Part shown: one piece after another, positions 18,865 through 28,031 of the stretch | Position numbering within the stretch: the stretch's first letter is position 1 | Layout of the letters: each line of letters begins with the position of its first letter | From: Grimontia marina | Lineage (GTDB): Bacteria > Pseudomonadota > Gammaproteobacteria > Enterobacterales > Vibrionaceae | NCBI RefSeq assembly: GCF_900060185.1 | Contig: NZ_FIZY01000002.1 | Coordinates: 106,163 to 170,162, forward strand | DNA length: 64,000 bases | Direction of reading: 5' to 3' | Made by a program: the position numbers and the translations under genes | The notes under the pieces: generated by a model | The model's database searches: none | What the model was told of the DNA's origin: nothing | What the model saw: the letters and a program-made list of their open reading frames with translations, nothing else

Positions 18865-19320
18865 ACGCACAAAAAAGAGCGGGCGCGACTTTCGTCGCGC
18901 CCTTAAGGTCTTACTTGCAGCTATCCGGCTACGAAATTTGCTCCCTGCATCAATACTTGATCAGTAGCTGATTCCTTCAGCGTTATCCTTATCTCTCCTT
19001 CCTGGAGGTGTCCTTCGGTCTTACCTTGACCCATCGAGCTTTCCCAGTCTCGACTCTCATCCTCATCCTGAGGGTGTCCTTTACTTCGTCCTGAAGTGAT
19101 TCCTTAAGCCCCCAATCCTGGGTTGTCCTAAGTGTCTTCCTGACCAGTAAACTTCCTGTCTACTGTACGGTTACTTCCGTGTCCCTAATCCGCTTTCCTT
19201 GCTGGTAATACAATCCTTGCATTACCTGCTCTTCCTGAGCTGCCAAGTTCCGTGGCGTTAGTTCCTGTTCCGTGTGTCAGTATCCTTCCGACACCGTAAA
19301 GATTACGCGAACCAATTTCC
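18865..19320 (-). ncRNA. csrB: CsrB-family regulatory RNA, copy 2
   Basis: A second copy of the CsrB-type RNA, 456 bases long and differing from copy 1 at only about six positions (a shorter A run, AGAGC for AGAAC, CAATACTT for CAATCCTT, and three C/T changes). It keeps about 29 of the 30 GGA triplets and the same terminal hairpin, so it looks fully functional. The sequence upstream of 19320 differs from that upstream of copy 1 except for the conserved activating palindrome. Like copy 1 it is read leftward, so the two lie head to tail with a 337-base spacer. Confidence 0.9.
18870..18903 (-). terminator. terminator of CsrB copy 2
   Basis: Same 9-bp stem as in copy 1 (18881-18889 with 18894-18902, four-base loop) with a six-T run on the minus strand at 18871-18876, one residue shorter than in copy 1. 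Confidence 0.88.
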
Positions 19321-19460
19321 TAAGCAACCCACCCAAGTCGGACTGCAGTCACAAATTTAGCCTCCTAGAAAAGAATCAAAATTAACTCATTGTTTTTAAT
19401 TAATTTGATAAAAAGTAAAAAGATATCTCCTTGTGAGAAAACAGGATAATCCCACTGGTT

Positions 19461-19478
19461 TGTAAGAGATCTCTCACA
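19461..19478. promoter_or_regulatory. GacA/VarA/UvrY-type upstream activating site for CsrB copy 2
   Basis: The same 18 bases, TGTAAGAGATCTCTCACA, as at 18668, again about 140 bases before the start of CsrB homology, although most flanking sequence has diverged. Its conservation against a diverged background supports a regulatory role. It is also 83 bases upstream of the divergent DUF2789 gene, so that gene could share the control. Confidence 0.82.
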
Positions 19479-19560
19479 AGCGATTGAGACAGGTTTAAAC
19501 ACGAACCTCTATACTTTCGAAACATAACTTAAGCTGTAGGACCCACAGAGGAAAACATTA

Positions 19561-19794
19561 ATGGAAGTGTTTAACCACAATCTAGAAAACCTGTTTCAGC
19601 AATTAGGACTCCCTTCTGATAGCGAGGCGATTACTACCTTTATTGCTAACCATCATCTGCAAGCTGGCGAAAGCCTAACCTCTGCTGGCTTTTGGTCAGC
19701 CAGTCAAAAACAATTTCTCGAGGAAGCTAAGCTGCAGGACGCTGATTGGGTAGAGCAAATTGATACCCTCGATACCTTGTTGCGTAAGAGCTGA
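19561..19794 (+). CDS. DUF2789 family protein
   Basis: Small 77-residue helical protein that I recognise as DUF2789, with the typical opening (FNHNLENLFQQLGLPSD), the SLTSAGFWSASQKQFLEEA segment and the closing DWVEQIDTLDTLLR. Function is unknown. An AGAGGAAAA ribosome binding site precedes the ATG. It is divergent from CsrB copy 2 and shares the intergenic region with the activating palindrome; a TATACT -10-like element lies at 19510-19515 with a poor -35, compatible with an activator-dependent promoter (inference). Confidence 0.82.
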   Translation: MEVFNHNLENLFQQLGLPSDSEAITTFIANHHLQAGESLTSAGFWSASQKQFLEEAKLQDADWVEQIDTLDTLLRKS

Positions 19795-19861
19795 AGTTAA
19801 GGTATTCATTGCCCTCAGCCACTTCGTGTAAGCCACGGATTTTAAAATTAGGGAAGAGACA

Positions 19862-20140
19862 ATGAGTACTGATTTTACCCCCTTACTTGAACAAGCCATT
19901 CAATCTTTAGTGAATGAGGGGAAAGAGCCGACCGTCGCGTTAATTAAAAGTCGGCTTGCCAGCCCGGTGCCTATGCCGCTTGTCATCAGCGCGCTTCAGC
20001 GATGGAAGAAAAGCGGCACTGTGCCAAAAGTTGAACTGGTAAAAAAGGAAGACGGTGCGGAAACCCGCATTAAAGCCTTAGAAGAAGAGGTGAAAGCGCT
20101 GATAGAACGTCTTGAAGCCCTTGAGCAACGCCTTCCTTAA
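19862..20140 (+). CDS. small coiled-coil protein, possible DNA-binding N terminus
   Basis: A 92-residue protein with a good ribosome binding site (GGGAAGAG) before the ATG. The first 55 residues (LLEQAIQSLVNEGKEPTVALIKSRLASPVPMPLVISALQRW) look like a small winged or KfrA-type helix-turn-helix; the C-terminal 25 residues (IKALEEEVKALIERLEALEQRL) form a perfect heptad coiled coil, suggesting a dimer. I do not recognise an established name. It follows the DUF2789 gene on the same strand and is convergent with the DUF2310 gene, whose stop lies 17 bases away. DNA binding is only a guess. Confidence 0.7.
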   Translation: MSTDFTPLLEQAIQSLVNEGKEPTVALIKSRLASPVPMPLVISALQRWKKSGTVPKVELVKKEDGAETRIKALEEEVKALIERLEALEQRLP

Positions 20141-20156
20141 ATGGGTTAAAGCGGGA

Positions 20157-20930
20157 TTACTGAAAGTCCCATGATAAGTTCGATACCAACCGACAACCGT
20201 CGCATTTGAAGTGGAATACATCGTGCAGTGGTGACTCAAGCAACCAGTCTCCACCGCATTTCGGGCATTGTCGAGCCAACTCCGATTCCGCATCCTTCCC
20301 GCCAACTCGGTACTGATAGTAATAGGTGGGCACTTTGGTCAGATACTCGATACGTCCGCGAATGTCCCAGCCTTTTCGGAACAGCAGACTCTCTACGTCC
20401 TGGATTTCTGCCAGCGCCGCGTGTTCGGCTTTGAACGCCCCAGCCATCTGAATTTCATCACACGCTTGCCATTCAGTTTGCCACTTCACTTCCGCTTTAT
20501 GATCGCCGTTAAAGGTCGCAGGGATGCGGTAAAGCGGTATGGGCAGTAAGGTTTCACCGCAACGCAACGGTGAACAGGTATGAACGTAAGTGGTGTACAT
20601 CACCTGCCAGCTGCGCTCAATCTCTGGTGCGCTCTCTTCAGAATTGATATCACGCCCTAACACCTTCACCTTGGGTGATAAAAGGCTCGCATCTGCCAGT
20701 TGGTTCAGCTTCTGCTTAACCTGCGGGCTACTGTATTTAGGGTTCAGGCTGTCTTTTTCCGGACAGACTGCACGGACATGGAACTGCCCCTCTCCCAACA
20801 CCATTGGGAACTCGCGCCCCAATACCTGACCATTGTAGCGAAGAGCATCCATTAGCCCATTTACCGCGCGGTCTACTGCAGAAATTGTTGTATCGTCGAA
20901 GCACTCAAACGTTAGCTCAACCACATACAT
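20157..20930 (-). CDS. DUF2310 family zinc-ribbon protein
   Basis: Conserved 257-residue protein of unknown function. The C terminus has a zinc ribbon with two CxxC knuckles, CPKCGGDW and FKCDGC, separated by about 18 residues. The N-terminal part is an alpha/beta region with MYVVELTFECFDDTTISAVDRAVNGLMDALRYNG-like sequence. No signal or membrane segment is seen. Its start is six bases from the syd stop, so syd and this gene form one leftward unit. I recognise the family from vibrios and relatives; a role in nucleic-acid or protein binding is inferred from the ribbon alone. Confidence 0.83.
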   Translation of the reverse strand: MYVVELTFECFDDTTISAVDRAVNGLMDALRYNGQVLGREFPMVLGEGQFHVRAVCPEKDSLNPKYSSPQVKQKLNQLADASLLSPKVKVLGRDINSEESAPEIERSWQVMYTTYVHTCSPLRCGETLLPIPLYRIPATFNGDHKAEVKWQTEWQACDEIQMAGAFKAEHAALAEIQDVESLLFRKGWDIRGRIEYLTKVPTYYYQYRVGGKDAESELARQCPKCGGDWLLESPLHDVFHFKCDGCRLVSNLSWDFQ

Positions 20931-20936
20931 AGATGA

Positions 20937-21482
20937 TTATACCTCGGGCTCGAGTTGCTCAAGAAACGCTTCGATATTAGGTGCCAGTATCATTCGCTCC
21001 TTGGTACCAATACGTTCCTTGATCACTTCACCGCTGACGTTACAAATAGAGATCACGTCCAGCTCATCATCTGTCGCAGCAATAAAAATGGTCGGGTTTT
21101 GCTTGAGGCGCTTTTGCATCAGAAGATGGCCCAGCATGTTCTCCTGAAGTCGCGGTAAATCTTCTTCACTCCACACCTGAATGATTTCGAGTGAATGTCC
21201 GTCAAATTTTGCCGCCATGTCTCCACAATACTGAGCCGCGTAGAACGACTTAATATCCTCATGCAGAGAAATACCAATACCTTCTTCCACATTAGAGAAG
21301 TCCGCCAGCTCTTCACGTTGAACCGGTTGCCAAATCACCACCTCGTCAGTTTCCTGCACAACACATGGCGATTCCAGATCAAAATACGCATCGCTTTGTG
21401 GCTTAGAACCATGTTTCTGATGCCAGGCGTCCACAAAGCGCTCACTGAAAGACCAAAGCGCACGAGAGACAGAGTGATTCAT
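20937..21482 (-). CDS. syd: SecY-interacting protein Syd
   Basis: Cytoplasmic protein that binds SecY and monitors the integrity of the translocon. The 181-residue product from the ATG at 21480-21482 shows the Syd features: ALWSFSERFVDAWHQKHG at the start, ESPCVVQET, EEGIGISLHEDIKSFYAAQYCGDM, and a C-terminal ERMILAPNIEAFLEQLEPEV. A TTG two codons upstream is an alternative but sits too close to GAGGA. It is divergent from queF across a short shared promoter region; the syd-queF neighbourhood is also found in E. coli. Confidence 0.92.
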   Translation of the reverse strand: MNHSVSRALWSFSERFVDAWHQKHGSKPQSDAYFDLESPCVVQETDEVVIWQPVQREELADFSNVEEGIGISLHEDIKSFYAAQYCGDMAAKFDGHSLEIIQVWSEEDLPRLQENMLGHLLMQKRLKQNPTIFIAATDDELDVISICNVSGEVIKERIGTKERMILAPNIEAFLEQLEPEV

Positions 21483-21544
21483 TAGCAAGATTCCTCAAGA
21501 TTCAGTAAACTTTGCGCATTCTAATCGATCCGTGGCAAAACCGT

Positions 21545-22390
21545 ATGAGCAAATATCAAGATGCAAAAGAACTTGCTGGCCTGACGTTGGGTCAGAAAAC
21601 GGACTATCAGGAGCACTATGCCCCTGAGCTGCTGCAACCCGTACCAAGAAGCCTTAACCGCGATGACCTTGATTTAGGTGATTCGCTGCCATTTACCGGG
21701 TACGATATCTGGACGCTCTACGAACTGTCTTGGTTGAACAAAAAAGGGCTGCCACAGGTGGCAATTGGTGAAGTTCGCCTGCCAGCCACGACACCAAACC
21801 TGATTGAATCCAAGTCTTTCAAGCTTTACCTGAATAGCTTCAATCAGACCAAGTTTGAAAGCTGGCAGGAAGTGGTAGACGCGCTAGCAAAAGACTTATC
21901 AGCGTGTGCGGGTGCTGATGTGGACGTAACGCTTTCCCCTTTGGAAGAATTCACCAACACTCCAGTGATTGCTTTTGGTGGCGAAAACATTGACGAGCAA
22001 GACATCGAAATCGACAACTATGAGTTCGATTCATCACTGCTCGAAGGCGCGGCTGACGGCCCAGAGGTCACTGAAACCCTAAATAGTAATCTGCTGAAGT
22101 CTAACTGTCTTATCACCAGCCAGCCTGATTGGGGTTCTGTGCGCATTGCTTATAAAGGTAAACGCATTAACCGCGAAAAGCTGCTGCGCTACATTGTGTC
22201 GTTCCGCCGCCATAACGAGTTCCACGAGCAGTGTGTTGAACGTATCTTCACTGACCTGATGAAGTACTGCCAACCAGAACTATTGACCGTTTACGCGCGC
22301 TACACCCGTCGCGGCGGCCTAGACATCAACCCATACCGTACTAACATGGGTAAAACGCCAAGCGAAAACACCCGACTGGCACGTCAATAA
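21545..22390 (+). CDS. queF: NADPH-dependent 7-cyano-7-deazaguanine reductase QueF
   Basis: Reduces preQ0 to preQ1 in queuosine biosynthesis, a tRNA wobble modification. From the ATG at 21545 the protein is 281 residues, the long bimodular QueF form. The substrate-binding segment [12 protein letters not shown] is at 88-99; the catalytic cysteine is C188 in [13 protein letters not shown] with the partner aspartate at about 195, and [10 protein letters not shown] follows. An upstream ATG at 21512 has no ribosome binding site. A terminator hairpin follows the gene. Confidence 0.95.
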   Translation: MSKYQDAKELAGLTLGQKTDYQEHYAPELLQPVPRSLNRDDLDLGDSLPFTGYDIWTLYELSWLNKKGLPQVAIGEVRLPATTPNLIESKSFKLYLNSFNQTKFESWQEVVDALAKDLSACAGADVDVTLSPLEEFTNTPVIAFGGENIDEQDIEIDNYEFDSSLLEGAADGPEVTETLNSNLLKSNCLITSQPDWGSVRIAYKGKRINREKLLRYIVSFRRHNEFHEQCVERIFTDLMKYCQPELLTVYARYTRRGGLDINPYRTNMGKTPSENTRLARQ

Positions 22391-22399
22391 AGCTTTATA

Positions 22400-22426
22400 A
22401 AGGCTCTGACATCAGGGCCTTTTTCT
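22400..22426 (+). terminator. terminator after queF
   Basis: Stem AAGGCTCTGA with TCAGGGCCTT (one G-T pair, very short loop) followed by TTTTTCTTT. It lies ten bases after the queF stop. Confidence 0.75.
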
Positions 22427-22467
22427 TTAGTCCGGTCTGTTGACCCAGGGAACGAAAATACTTAGCC

Positions 22468-24738
22468 ATGCGATTCTTGTCAGCCGCACTGCTCTCCTGC
22501 ACTTTGCTTTTCTCCGCCTATGCTGACGCAAGGCTTTATTCCACACCGATTCTGGCAGAGGCTGAAGCACTGCTCCCTTCTGCTCCGGAAAAAGCGCTCG
22601 AAGTGACCAAGCGCTACCTGCTACAACGTCGGTTGGCAGTGTCCACCAACCGACCACACAGCAGCAACGAATCAGACCGTTCCATTCGAACACCGCTGAA
22701 TACGGTGCACGCCTATCTCATTACTGCCAAAGCCCATAGTGCACTTGGCAACCATGACGCAGCCTGGGAAGCACTAGACAAAGCCAAGAGTATGGCAGAA
22801 GAAAACGCCATGAAGCATGCAAAGCTTGAAATCATGCTGACGCAAGCAAATATTCTCTTTTATCTGGATGGTAAACCCGATGATGCCGCAGCCATGCTGG
22901 ATATCCTCCTCAGCAACATTGCTGAGACAACAGGTCGGCGCCCAACAAGTACCGACCGCCTCGATTTCGAAGCCAAGATGCTAAACGCCATCATCACTAC
23001 TGAAAACGAAACAGAAGCTGAGAACCTTGCCCAGTTTGCCGAAGTAGAAAAGGCGCTTGGTCGACAGCCTGATATCGAACAGAAAGTTCGTTACCAAATT
23101 GCTATCGGTAACTATTATTTAGGGATTAAATCTTATGAACTCGCCCTGTCAGATCTTCTGAGCGCTTACTGGCTTGCAAGCGAAAACGATTTATCTGCAC
23201 AGATCGCCAGCGCTAGCCTTTCACTGACAAAACTATACAAACAGCAAGGCGCGATGGATAAAGCGCTGCAACACGCCAATCAGGCGGCAGAATTCTACGA
23301 ACAATACGATTTAAGCCGTGGCTTGTCAGAGACTCAAACATTATTAGCTAATATCTACAGCCAACAAGGCCGTTACAACTTTGCGTTGGTGCATTACTTT
23401 AATGTCCTCGACATCGAAAATATGCTGTCACGCGCCACCAATATTGCCAACATCAATGTGTCTATTGCAAGTACGTATCTCAAGCTGCTTCGGTACGCCC
23501 AAGCTGACGAGTACGTCAACCGCGCAATCAGTGTTGCGCGTAATCACGACCTCACCCAGCCCTTAGCTCAGGCACTACTCCTAAAAGGAGAACTGGCCAT
23601 GCTGGAGAACGAACCAGACATAGCGATTGATGCCTTAAAACAGGCTATGCAAAACGCCGAATCACTCAAAAACCGAGGGTTGATGCTAGAATGCCTTGCG
23701 CGTTTGTCCCAAGCCTACGAGCAAAAAGGCGATTTCAAACAAGCATTACAAATTCAGCGCCGCTTTGACTTGCTCAATAAACGCAACGAAAGCCAAAAAC
23801 AAGTACAGGAAGCTGAATCCTTCAAACATCGTCAACGCGTGATCGAACGCCAGCTTCAACTTGAAGACATGCAGCGGAAACAGGCTGAGGATGAAGAAAT
23901 CATCGTCGAGCAGAAAAAAATCAATCTATTTCTCATTGACAGCCTTGCTGTGATCCTGCTGATATTAGTGCTGAGACACCGCGTTGCGCGATTGCGCCAA
24001 CATCAACTTGAAGACCTGCAAAAAGAGCTTTACGCCCACCCCAGAAGCGGACTGAGAAACCTGCGTATGTTGAACGATCGGCTCTCCAATTCACTGGCTA
24101 AAAGCAGCGCACACTTCGAGCAGTGGTATTTAGGCGAAATGATTCATGAACCATTAAGTGACAAGCTAAGCTTTGCAATGTTCGAAGTGCCTTTCCTAAA
24201 AGTGGTGTACCTACAACACGGCTACCATCAGGGATTGGAGTTGGAGCGTAAACTCGGCGATTACCTGCAAACGCACATTGAAAAACCAGCGCGCCTTTAT
24301 CACTTCTCTGACGCAATGTTCATCTACATTGAGCCGAATGCCGAAACGCTTAATGAACCGGAGAAACTGGCAGGAAAAATTCAGTCGCTGATTGATAACT
24401 TTGTCCAAGAAAGCAGACTAAAAGACGTCGATGACCGTCTTCGTATCGGGATGGCGGATTACCCTTTCCTTCCCCGTGCATTTACGTCAATTAACGACAA
24501 AGAACTTATCGACATCCTACTGATGGCAACAAGTGCAGCGCGTCAGGCCAGTAAACTGGAACATACCAGTCATTGGGTACATTTGAGTGCTATAGACTCA
24601 ACGCCAGCCGCCTGTTTTGCTAACAATAACATTCGCCACGCGTGTCTGGACGGCATCAACACCGGCCTTATCAAGGTCAAAACTTCGGCACTCAGAGGAA
24701 TTAACTGGCAGACGGTTCACGAATCTGATAAAAACTGA
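22468..24738 (+). CDS. TPR-repeat membrane protein with degenerate GGDEF-like domain
   Basis: A 756-residue protein with a signal peptide (MRFLSAALLSCTLLFSAYADA), a long periplasmic region of tetratricopeptide-type helical pairs (about residues 70-440), a coiled-coil stretch rich in Q/E/R (440-480), one membrane segment near 485-505, and a cytoplasmic C-terminal domain. That domain opens with HPRSGLRNLRMLNDRLSNSL, which mimics the DPLTGLPNRR start of GGDEF domains, but the GGDEF loop is replaced by AMFIYIE, so it is not expected to make c-di-GMP. It probably acts as a signalling receptor or partner; the catalytically competent GGDEF gene directly downstream is a natural candidate partner. That pairing is inference. 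Confidence 0.82.
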   Translation: MRFLSAALLSCTLLFSAYADARLYSTPILAEAEALLPSAPEKALEVTKRYLLQRRLAVSTNRPHSSNESDRSIRTPLNTVHAYLITAKAHSALGNHDAAWEALDKAKSMAEENAMKHAKLEIMLTQANILFYLDGKPDDAAAMLDILLSNIAETTGRRPTSTDRLDFEAKMLNAIITTENETEAENLAQFAEVEKALGRQPDIEQKVRYQIAIGNYYLGIKSYELALSDLLSAYWLASENDLSAQIASASLSLTKLYKQQGAMDKALQHANQAAEFYEQYDLSRGLSETQTLLANIYSQQGRYNFALVHYFNVLDIENMLSRATNIANINVSIASTYLKLLRYAQADEYVNRAISVARNHDLTQPLAQALLLKGELAMLENEPDIAIDALKQAMQNAESLKNRGLMLECLARLSQAYEQKGDFKQALQIQRRFDLLNKRNESQKQVQEAESFKHRQRVIERQLQLEDMQRKQAEDEEIIVEQKKINLFLIDSLAVILLILVLRHRVARLRQHQLEDLQKELYAHPRSGLRNLRMLNDRLSNSLAKSSAHFEQWYLGEMIHEPLSDKLSFAMFEVPFLKVVYLQHGYHQGLELERKLGDYLQTHIEKPARLYHFSDAMFIYIEPNAETLNEPEKLAGKIQSLIDNFVQESRLKDVDDRLRIGMADYPFLPRAFTSINDKELIDILLMATSAARQASKLEHTSHWVHLSAIDSTPAACFANNNIRHACLDGINTGLIKVKTSALRGINWQTVHESDKN

Positions 24739-24868
24739 CGCCAATCTATTGATAGCCCTAGCAATAAACCGTTATAGCTTACCATTGCACACATGTAATG
24801 GTGAAATAATGGCTCCACTTGCAGACTTTTATGCGCTGCTCTGGAGATTGGAGATGTAGTCGCGTTTT

Positions 24869-26425
24869 ATGTCCAACTTCTCGTCAGATGACGATGTCAT
24901 CCTATTTAAAGAAAAGTTGCAGCATTCCCAGCTGGTTTTCCGTGATTTGGCACTTAAATCACGGCGCGAAGCGACGATCCTGAAACGTCTCATTTCACGA
25001 TTAGTTGCCGCCTCCCAAGTGCATGACGATCCGCTTCTCAGCGAACGACTCTCACAAATCAGACGCGAGCTTGACTCTCAGGAAGATGTCAGTAGATTGA
25101 TACCGCAGCTTGCATTGGTAGAGAGAATGGTTAATAGACACAATCAGGCAACGGAACGTGCCAAAGACTCGCTGGAATGCCAATTCCAGCAAAGTGGGGA
25201 AACGCTTAAATGTCTGCCAGGCCTGCCTGCGCAATTAAAACGCGATTTGCGTACCCTGTTGACCACCCCTGCCGCAGAACAAAAAGGTAGCACCGATAAA
25301 ATCGTTGCACTGCTTCAGCTATATGAACGCGCCTTAAAGCTGCTCTCTCTTCCATCTAGTGGTCACAGCGCCCGCGATCTCCTGAACATTGACCGGATCA
25401 ACCAGCTTTGCAGCGAACTTCAACACCTGATCACCGAACTCGACTTTGATGGTGAAGTCGGCGATAGATTATTGGATATCAGAAGCCGCCTGCTGCTGTC
25501 GCCGGACGCCCAAACCTTGCTTGAGCTGACCCTTGAATCGGTCCAGCTTATCCTTGACGGCACACGTAACGAGCGCAAAGCCTCTCAAGCCTTCCTTTCA
25601 CAGCTCAATGACGATTTGTCGATTCTACAGCGCCACAATGGCCGCTCTATCGACAACTCACAGGCCATTGCTACCCAGCGCAGTTCGCTCAATGAGGAAT
25701 TGGCCGCATCAGTTGACTCTATCCACAACCATCTTCAGGAAGCGGAGTCGCTTGAAGAGCTGAGACCGAACCTGTCTCAGGTCGCCGTAAACCTTGCTTC
25801 TCTGGTTGCGCGTAACCGCGAGTTGGAAGAGCGCGAACAGCTGTTGATGGAACAGTTGCAGCACAACGAACAGAAGCTTGAGGCTCTGTATCAACAGACA
25901 ATGGATTACCGTCGCCGTCTTGGCGATCAGGAGCGCAAGCTGCTGCTTGACCCTCTGACCAAAGTTTACAACCGTGCTGCCCTTGATGACCGCCTGGAAC
26001 ATGAATACCGCTGCTGGGTTCGCTACCAGACACCTTTCTGTCTGGCGATGATCGATATAGACCACTTTAAGAGTGTGAATGACCAATACGGTCATTTGGT
26101 CGGTGACAAAGTGCTGAAAGTGGTTGCCCGCACGGTCCACCAGTGTCTACGCGATACTGACTTTATCGCCCGTTTCGGGGGAGAGGAGTTTGTAGTACTA
26201 TTGCCAGATGCGGATGAAGACACCCGCAAAGCACTGTTGAACAATGTGCGTGAAACCGTTTCAAAACTGCCATTCAAGTTCAAAGATACCCGCTTGACCA
26301 TTACGGTTTCAATTGGTGCCAGCCTGTTCAAAGATAACGACAATACCGTTGATGTGCTGGAGCGTGCTGACAATGCGCTTTACAATGCTAAACACAACGG
26401 CCGCAACAAACTGGTGTGGGCATAG
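24869..26425 (+). CDS. diguanylate cyclase with long N-terminal helical region
   Basis: A 518-residue cytoplasmic protein. The C-terminal GGDEF domain (about residues 360-518) begins LLLDPLTKVYNRAALDDRL, has the metal-binding IDIDHFKSVNDQYGH segment and the active-site GGEEF at 437-441, and carries an inhibitory I-site RDTD (428-431) exactly five residues upstream. It should therefore synthesise c-di-GMP with product feedback. The first 340 residues are helical and coiled-coil-like with no recognised sensor domain or membrane segment; the pattern resembles other gamma-proteobacterial cyclases with unnamed N-terminal bundles. It starts 130 bases after the TPR/degenerate GGDEF gene on the same strand. 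Confidence 0.92.
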   Translation: MSNFSSDDDVILFKEKLQHSQLVFRDLALKSRREATILKRLISRLVAASQVHDDPLLSERLSQIRRELDSQEDVSRLIPQLALVERMVNRHNQATERAKDSLECQFQQSGETLKCLPGLPAQLKRDLRTLLTTPAAEQKGSTDKIVALLQLYERALKLLSLPSSGHSARDLLNIDRINQLCSELQHLITELDFDGEVGDRLLDIRSRLLLSPDAQTLLELTLESVQLILDGTRNERKASQAFLSQLNDDLSILQRHNGRSIDNSQAIATQRSSLNEELAASVDSIHNHLQEAESLEELRPNLSQVAVNLASLVARNRELEEREQLLMEQLQHNEQKLEALYQQTMDYRRRLGDQERKLLLDPLTKVYNRAALDDRLEHEYRCWVRYQTPFCLAMIDIDHFKSVNDQYGHLVGDKVLKVVARTVHQCLRDTDFIARFGGEEFVVLLPDADEDTRKALLNNVRETVSKLPFKFKDTRLTITVSIGASLFKDNDNTVDVLERADNALYNAKHNGRNKLVWA

Positions 26426-26633
26426 TCGGTCTGCTATCAATTACCTACTCTCTTTTCTTACCCTACAGCGTTTTTATTTTTTAATACCTGAGCTGGCTAA
26501 ACCGCTTTTCTGTGTGTATGGTTAATTAACACACTGATTTTTAAACCATTGAAAATAAATTCTGATAAAACGAAATGGTGTCACCTACACCCTCCCTCTA
26601 ATACAGTGTGCTTTCTCTACACAGGAGGTGATT

Positions 26634-28004
26634 ATGATCACTCACATCAGCCCAGTCGGGGCAATGGATCTTCTTTCCCAGCTTGAAGTAGACAGACTGA
26701 AAGATACTGCTAAAAGCGACCTCTACCGCCTTTACCGCAACTGTTCGTTGGCGGTGTTGAATTCTGGCAGCCACACTGACAGCTCCAAAGAGCTGCTGGA
26801 AAAATATAAATCCTTTGATATCCGCGTAATGCGCCGTGAACGTGGCGTGAAGCTTGAGCTCATAAATCCACCTGAACATGCTTTTGTGGATGGCCGCATT
26901 ATCCGCGGTATCCAGGAGCATATGTTCTCAGTGTTGCGCGACATCATTCATGTCAATGTACAACTGGAACATGCCAAGGTTTTTAACCTGACCAATTCCA
27001 GCCATGTTACTAACCTGATTTTCGATATCCTACGCAATGCCAAAACGCTGGTGCCGGGCAAAGATCCGAATCTGGTGGTTTGTTGGGGCGGTCACTCCAT
27101 TAACCCTATCGAGTACCAATACACCCGCGAGGTCGGCCATGAACTTGGCCTTCGAGAACTGAACATCTGCACCGGTTGTGGACCCGGCGCGATGGAAGGC
27201 CCAATGAAAGGGGCAGCGATTGGTCATGCTAAACAACGCGTTAAAGGCAGTCGCTTCCTCGGCTTGACCGAGCCTTCCATCATTGCAGCTGAACCACCAA
27301 ACCCTATTGTGAATGAACTGGTGATCCTGCCGGATATTGAAAAACGCCTTGAAGCCTTTGTACGTGTTGGGCATGGCATCATTATCTTCCCGGGCGGTGC
27401 GGGTACAGCAGAAGAGTTACTGTATCTTCTTGGTATTTTGATGCACCCAGATAACGCTGACCAGCCAATGCCTGTGGTTCTCACTGGGCCAAAAGAAAGC
27501 GCCAATTACTTCCGCGTCATTGATGAGTTCATCCGTGATGTAATTGGTGAGGAGGCCACCAAGTACTACCAAATCGTCATCGGCGATCCGGCAAAAGCGG
27601 CGCGTATCATCAAGCAAGGTATGCCTGCGGTAAAAGAGCACCGCCAATCAACGGGTGATGCCTACTCATTTAACTGGTCACTGAAAATTGCGCCTGAATT
27701 CCAACTGCCGTTCGAGCCGACCCATGAAAACATGGCAAACCTCGATCTGCACATGAATCAGCGTCCGGAACTACTGGCTTCGGCGCTTCGCCAAGCCTTC
27801 TCTGGCATTGTTGCCGGTAACGTGAAAGAGGAAGGTATTAGGGAAATTGAGCGTAATGGCCCGTTCAAGATCAATGGCGATGCCGTGCTGATGAAGAAGA
27901 TGGATAAACTCCTTCGCGGGTTTGTGGAGCAGCAACGCATGAAGCTGCCCGGCTCAGAATATATTCCCTGTTACGAGATCGTTCAGGGCTCTGATGGGCG
28001 ATAG
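26634..28004 (+). CDS. ppnN: nucleotide 5'-monophosphate nucleosidase PpnN (YgdH)
   Basis: Cleaves purine and pyrimidine nucleoside monophosphates to base and ribose 5-phosphate; in E. coli it is allosterically stimulated by (p)ppGpp. The 456-residue product starts [20 protein letters not shown], close to E. coli YgdH. It has the LOG-type nucleotide-binding core with [13 protein letters not shown] near 185 and the [13 protein letters not shown] motif near 250. The ATG at 26634 is preceded by a near-perfect AGGAGGTGATT; an in-frame GTG at 26628 lies inside that site and is rejected. It is followed by a terminator and xni, as in other gamma-proteobacteria. Confidence 0.94.
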   Translation: MITHISPVGAMDLLSQLEVDRLKDTAKSDLYRLYRNCSLAVLNSGSHTDSSKELLEKYKSFDIRVMRRERGVKLELINPPEHAFVDGRIIRGIQEHMFSVLRDIIHVNVQLEHAKVFNLTNSSHVTNLIFDILRNAKTLVPGKDPNLVVCWGGHSINPIEYQYTREVGHELGLRELNICTGCGPGAMEGPMKGAAIGHAKQRVKGSRFLGLTEPSIIAAEPPNPIVNELVILPDIEKRLEAFVRVGHGIIIFPGGAGTAEELLYLLGILMHPDNADQPMPVVLTGPKESANYFRVIDEFIRDVIGEEATKYYQIVIGDPAKAARIIKQGMPAVKEHRQSTGDAYSFNWSLKIAPEFQLPFEPTHENMANLDLHMNQRPELLASALRQAFSGIVAGNVKEEGIREIERNGPFKINGDAVLMKKMDKLLRGFVEQQRMKLPGSEYIPCYEIVQGSDGR

Positions 28005-28031
28005 GCTTTCATTTATCTCTCAAGCAATTAG

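Noticed and set aside
18071..19320. CRISPR-like array of regularly repeated short motifs
   Set aside because: The recurring TCC/GGA motifs are short, unevenly spaced and within two long copies; there are no spacers or direct repeats of CRISPR size and no cas genes.
18071..19320. Composite transposon or insertion sequence flanked by direct repeats
   Set aside because: No transposase frame lies between the copies, and the copies carry terminators and GGA motifs of an RNA gene.
22468..24738. Active diguanylate cyclase activity for the TPR protein
   Set aside because: The GGDEF loop is replaced by AMFIYIE, and no other catalytic motif was found.
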